A DNA stretch of 64,000 nt from Smittia aterrima (lineage: Eukaryota; Arthropoda; Insecta; Diptera; Chironomidae): assembly GCA_033063855.1 (NCBI GenBank), contig CP093829.1, positions 20,987,537-21,051,536 on the forward strand. Direction: 5' to 3'. Below the pieces are notes generated by a model that was not told the DNA's origin, ran no database searches, and saw only the letters and a list, made by a program, of their open reading frames with translations. The translations under genes and the position numbers were made by a program. Positions 63,191 through 64,000 of the stretch are shown here, piece by piece. Within the stretch, counting starts at the first letter, position 1. The number at the start of each line of letters is the position of its first letter.

Positions 63191-63818
63191 AATCTGAACT
63201 TTATAAGTCATAAGATCTTCTCCCAAAATCATTTGCTTCACACCAATTTATTTGTGCTATATTAGACACTAAGCAATTTCGAAACTTTAAAAAGAAAAAT
63301 TCATTAATATTTCAGTTTGCAACTTATCATAGTTTTCTTTCACAAATAAATAAAACTTTAAACAGCAATAAGCTTTTTACCTGATGGTCTGATGGTAATG
63401 TGAATCAGCTTTTATCTTGTAAATAAATAATTAAGAGAGCGAGTGTAATAAACTAACAAGCAAATGTTAATTCCTTTAAGAAAGAAGAAAAACATTTATC
63501 ACAAAAGAAAATTAATAAAATTTCGAGATTAAGCAAAAAAGTCACCGTTCTTATTAAAATCCGAGGATTTAAAGTTTTCAATGAAAAGCTCTTTCAGAAA
63601 GTTATATTTAAGGAACTTCATGCATCAAATATTATAAACAGGAGACTTAACGAAATCATTTCTTTTTGTATTTTTCAGTTAAAAGTGCGCTTCTCTTCAG
63701 GTCCTCGTCTCCGCTGAGATTAAGTTTCTTTTTTCATAGCTGAATAAAAAAATCTCATTAAATGTTAAAGCACAATTTCCTGTTTCATTGAACGATAAGT
63801 TTTAAAGAAACTTTAATA
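63191..63818. other. Spacer before the right-end gene
   Basis: Contains the ZAD gene 3' UTR with AATAAA near 63345, then AT-rich DNA. TTTTTCAG near 63679 could end a 5' UTR intron of the gene starting at 63819. Confidence 0.45.
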
Positions 63819-64000
63819 ATGGATTCATTGCCGAATCCTAAGAAGATTGCTAATATTAGCTCTTTAAACATCAGCGACGAAATTCTTCAAGAATTCTTCG
63901 AAAAATCTCGAGAGCACCTAAGAAAGATAAGCCAGCAAAATAAATCTGTTCCAGCTTTAACAAATGGATCGGAACCGCCAGAAAATTGCATGGACTATTG
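63819..64000 (+). CDS. Start of an unidentified gene (cut by window edge)
   Basis: An open frame from ATG 63819 to the window end, at least 60 codons, beginning MDSLPNPKKIANISSLNISD and continuing with the helical stretch EILQEFFEKSREHLRKISQQ. Composition is coding-like and hydrophilic; no signal peptide or domain can be recognised in this part. Confidence 0.6.
   Translation, partial: MDSLPNPKKIANISSLNISDEILQEFFEKSREHLRKISQQNKSVPALTNGSEPPENCMDY

Overview
The window is animal nuclear DNA, most likely from a dipteran insect. The genes have many short AT-rich introns. They include the insect hormone pair bursicon/partner of bursicon, insect-type nitric oxide synthase, pecanex, a ZAD zinc-finger protein and a MADF-BESS protein. 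Compact introns and mosquito- and fly-like protein sequences suggest a nematoceran midge, but the species cannot be read from the sequence. No prokaryotic, viral or CRISPR content was seen.

Layout. 1-9389 (minus): two tandem copies of an ABCC/MRP4-like transporter. The left copy runs off the window edge; the right copy is complete (9 exons, about 1341 aa). 9390-17105: gene-poor DNA upstream of Nos. 17106-26547 (plus): nitric oxide synthase, 26 coding exons, about 1317 aa. 27615-27899 (plus): a small secreted protein with a TATA promoter and a 5' UTR intron. 28617-30250 (minus): Creld, with two phase-compatible alternative last exons. 30500-31093 (plus): a small four-helix membrane protein. 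31270-32567 (minus): a ZC3H10-like CCCH zinc-finger protein. 32763-33292 and 33750-34532 (plus): pburs and burs, head to tail, the two subunits of the cuticle-tanning hormone. 34900-39242 (plus): an MBOAT lysophospholipid acyltransferase (oys-like) with a tRNA-Gln gene in its first intron. 40079-48294 (minus): pecanex, 11 exons, about 2467 aa. 48998-51163: a non-LTR retrotransposon fragment and a coding-like minus-strand remnant. 51164-51926 (plus): Arf6. 53681-54634 (minus): snurportin-1. 58359-59605 (minus): a MADF-BESS protein. 61625-63190 (plus): a ZAD-C2H2 zinc-finger protein. 63819-64000 (plus): the start of an unidentified gene.

Functional links. burs and pburs encode the two chains of one heterodimeric hormone and lie about 0.5 kb apart, each with its own TATA box and poly(A) signal. 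The other genes are mostly unrelated housekeeping or signalling genes. The two most notable observations are the Creld locus, which appears to make a membrane form and a form ending in the ER-retrieval-like tail KEEL, and the fully cis-encoded burs gene, given that trans-splicing of burs has been reported in mosquitoes.

Exon coordinates were assigned by hand from splice sites, reading frame and family similarity; all totals were checked for frame. Errors of a base or two remain possible.
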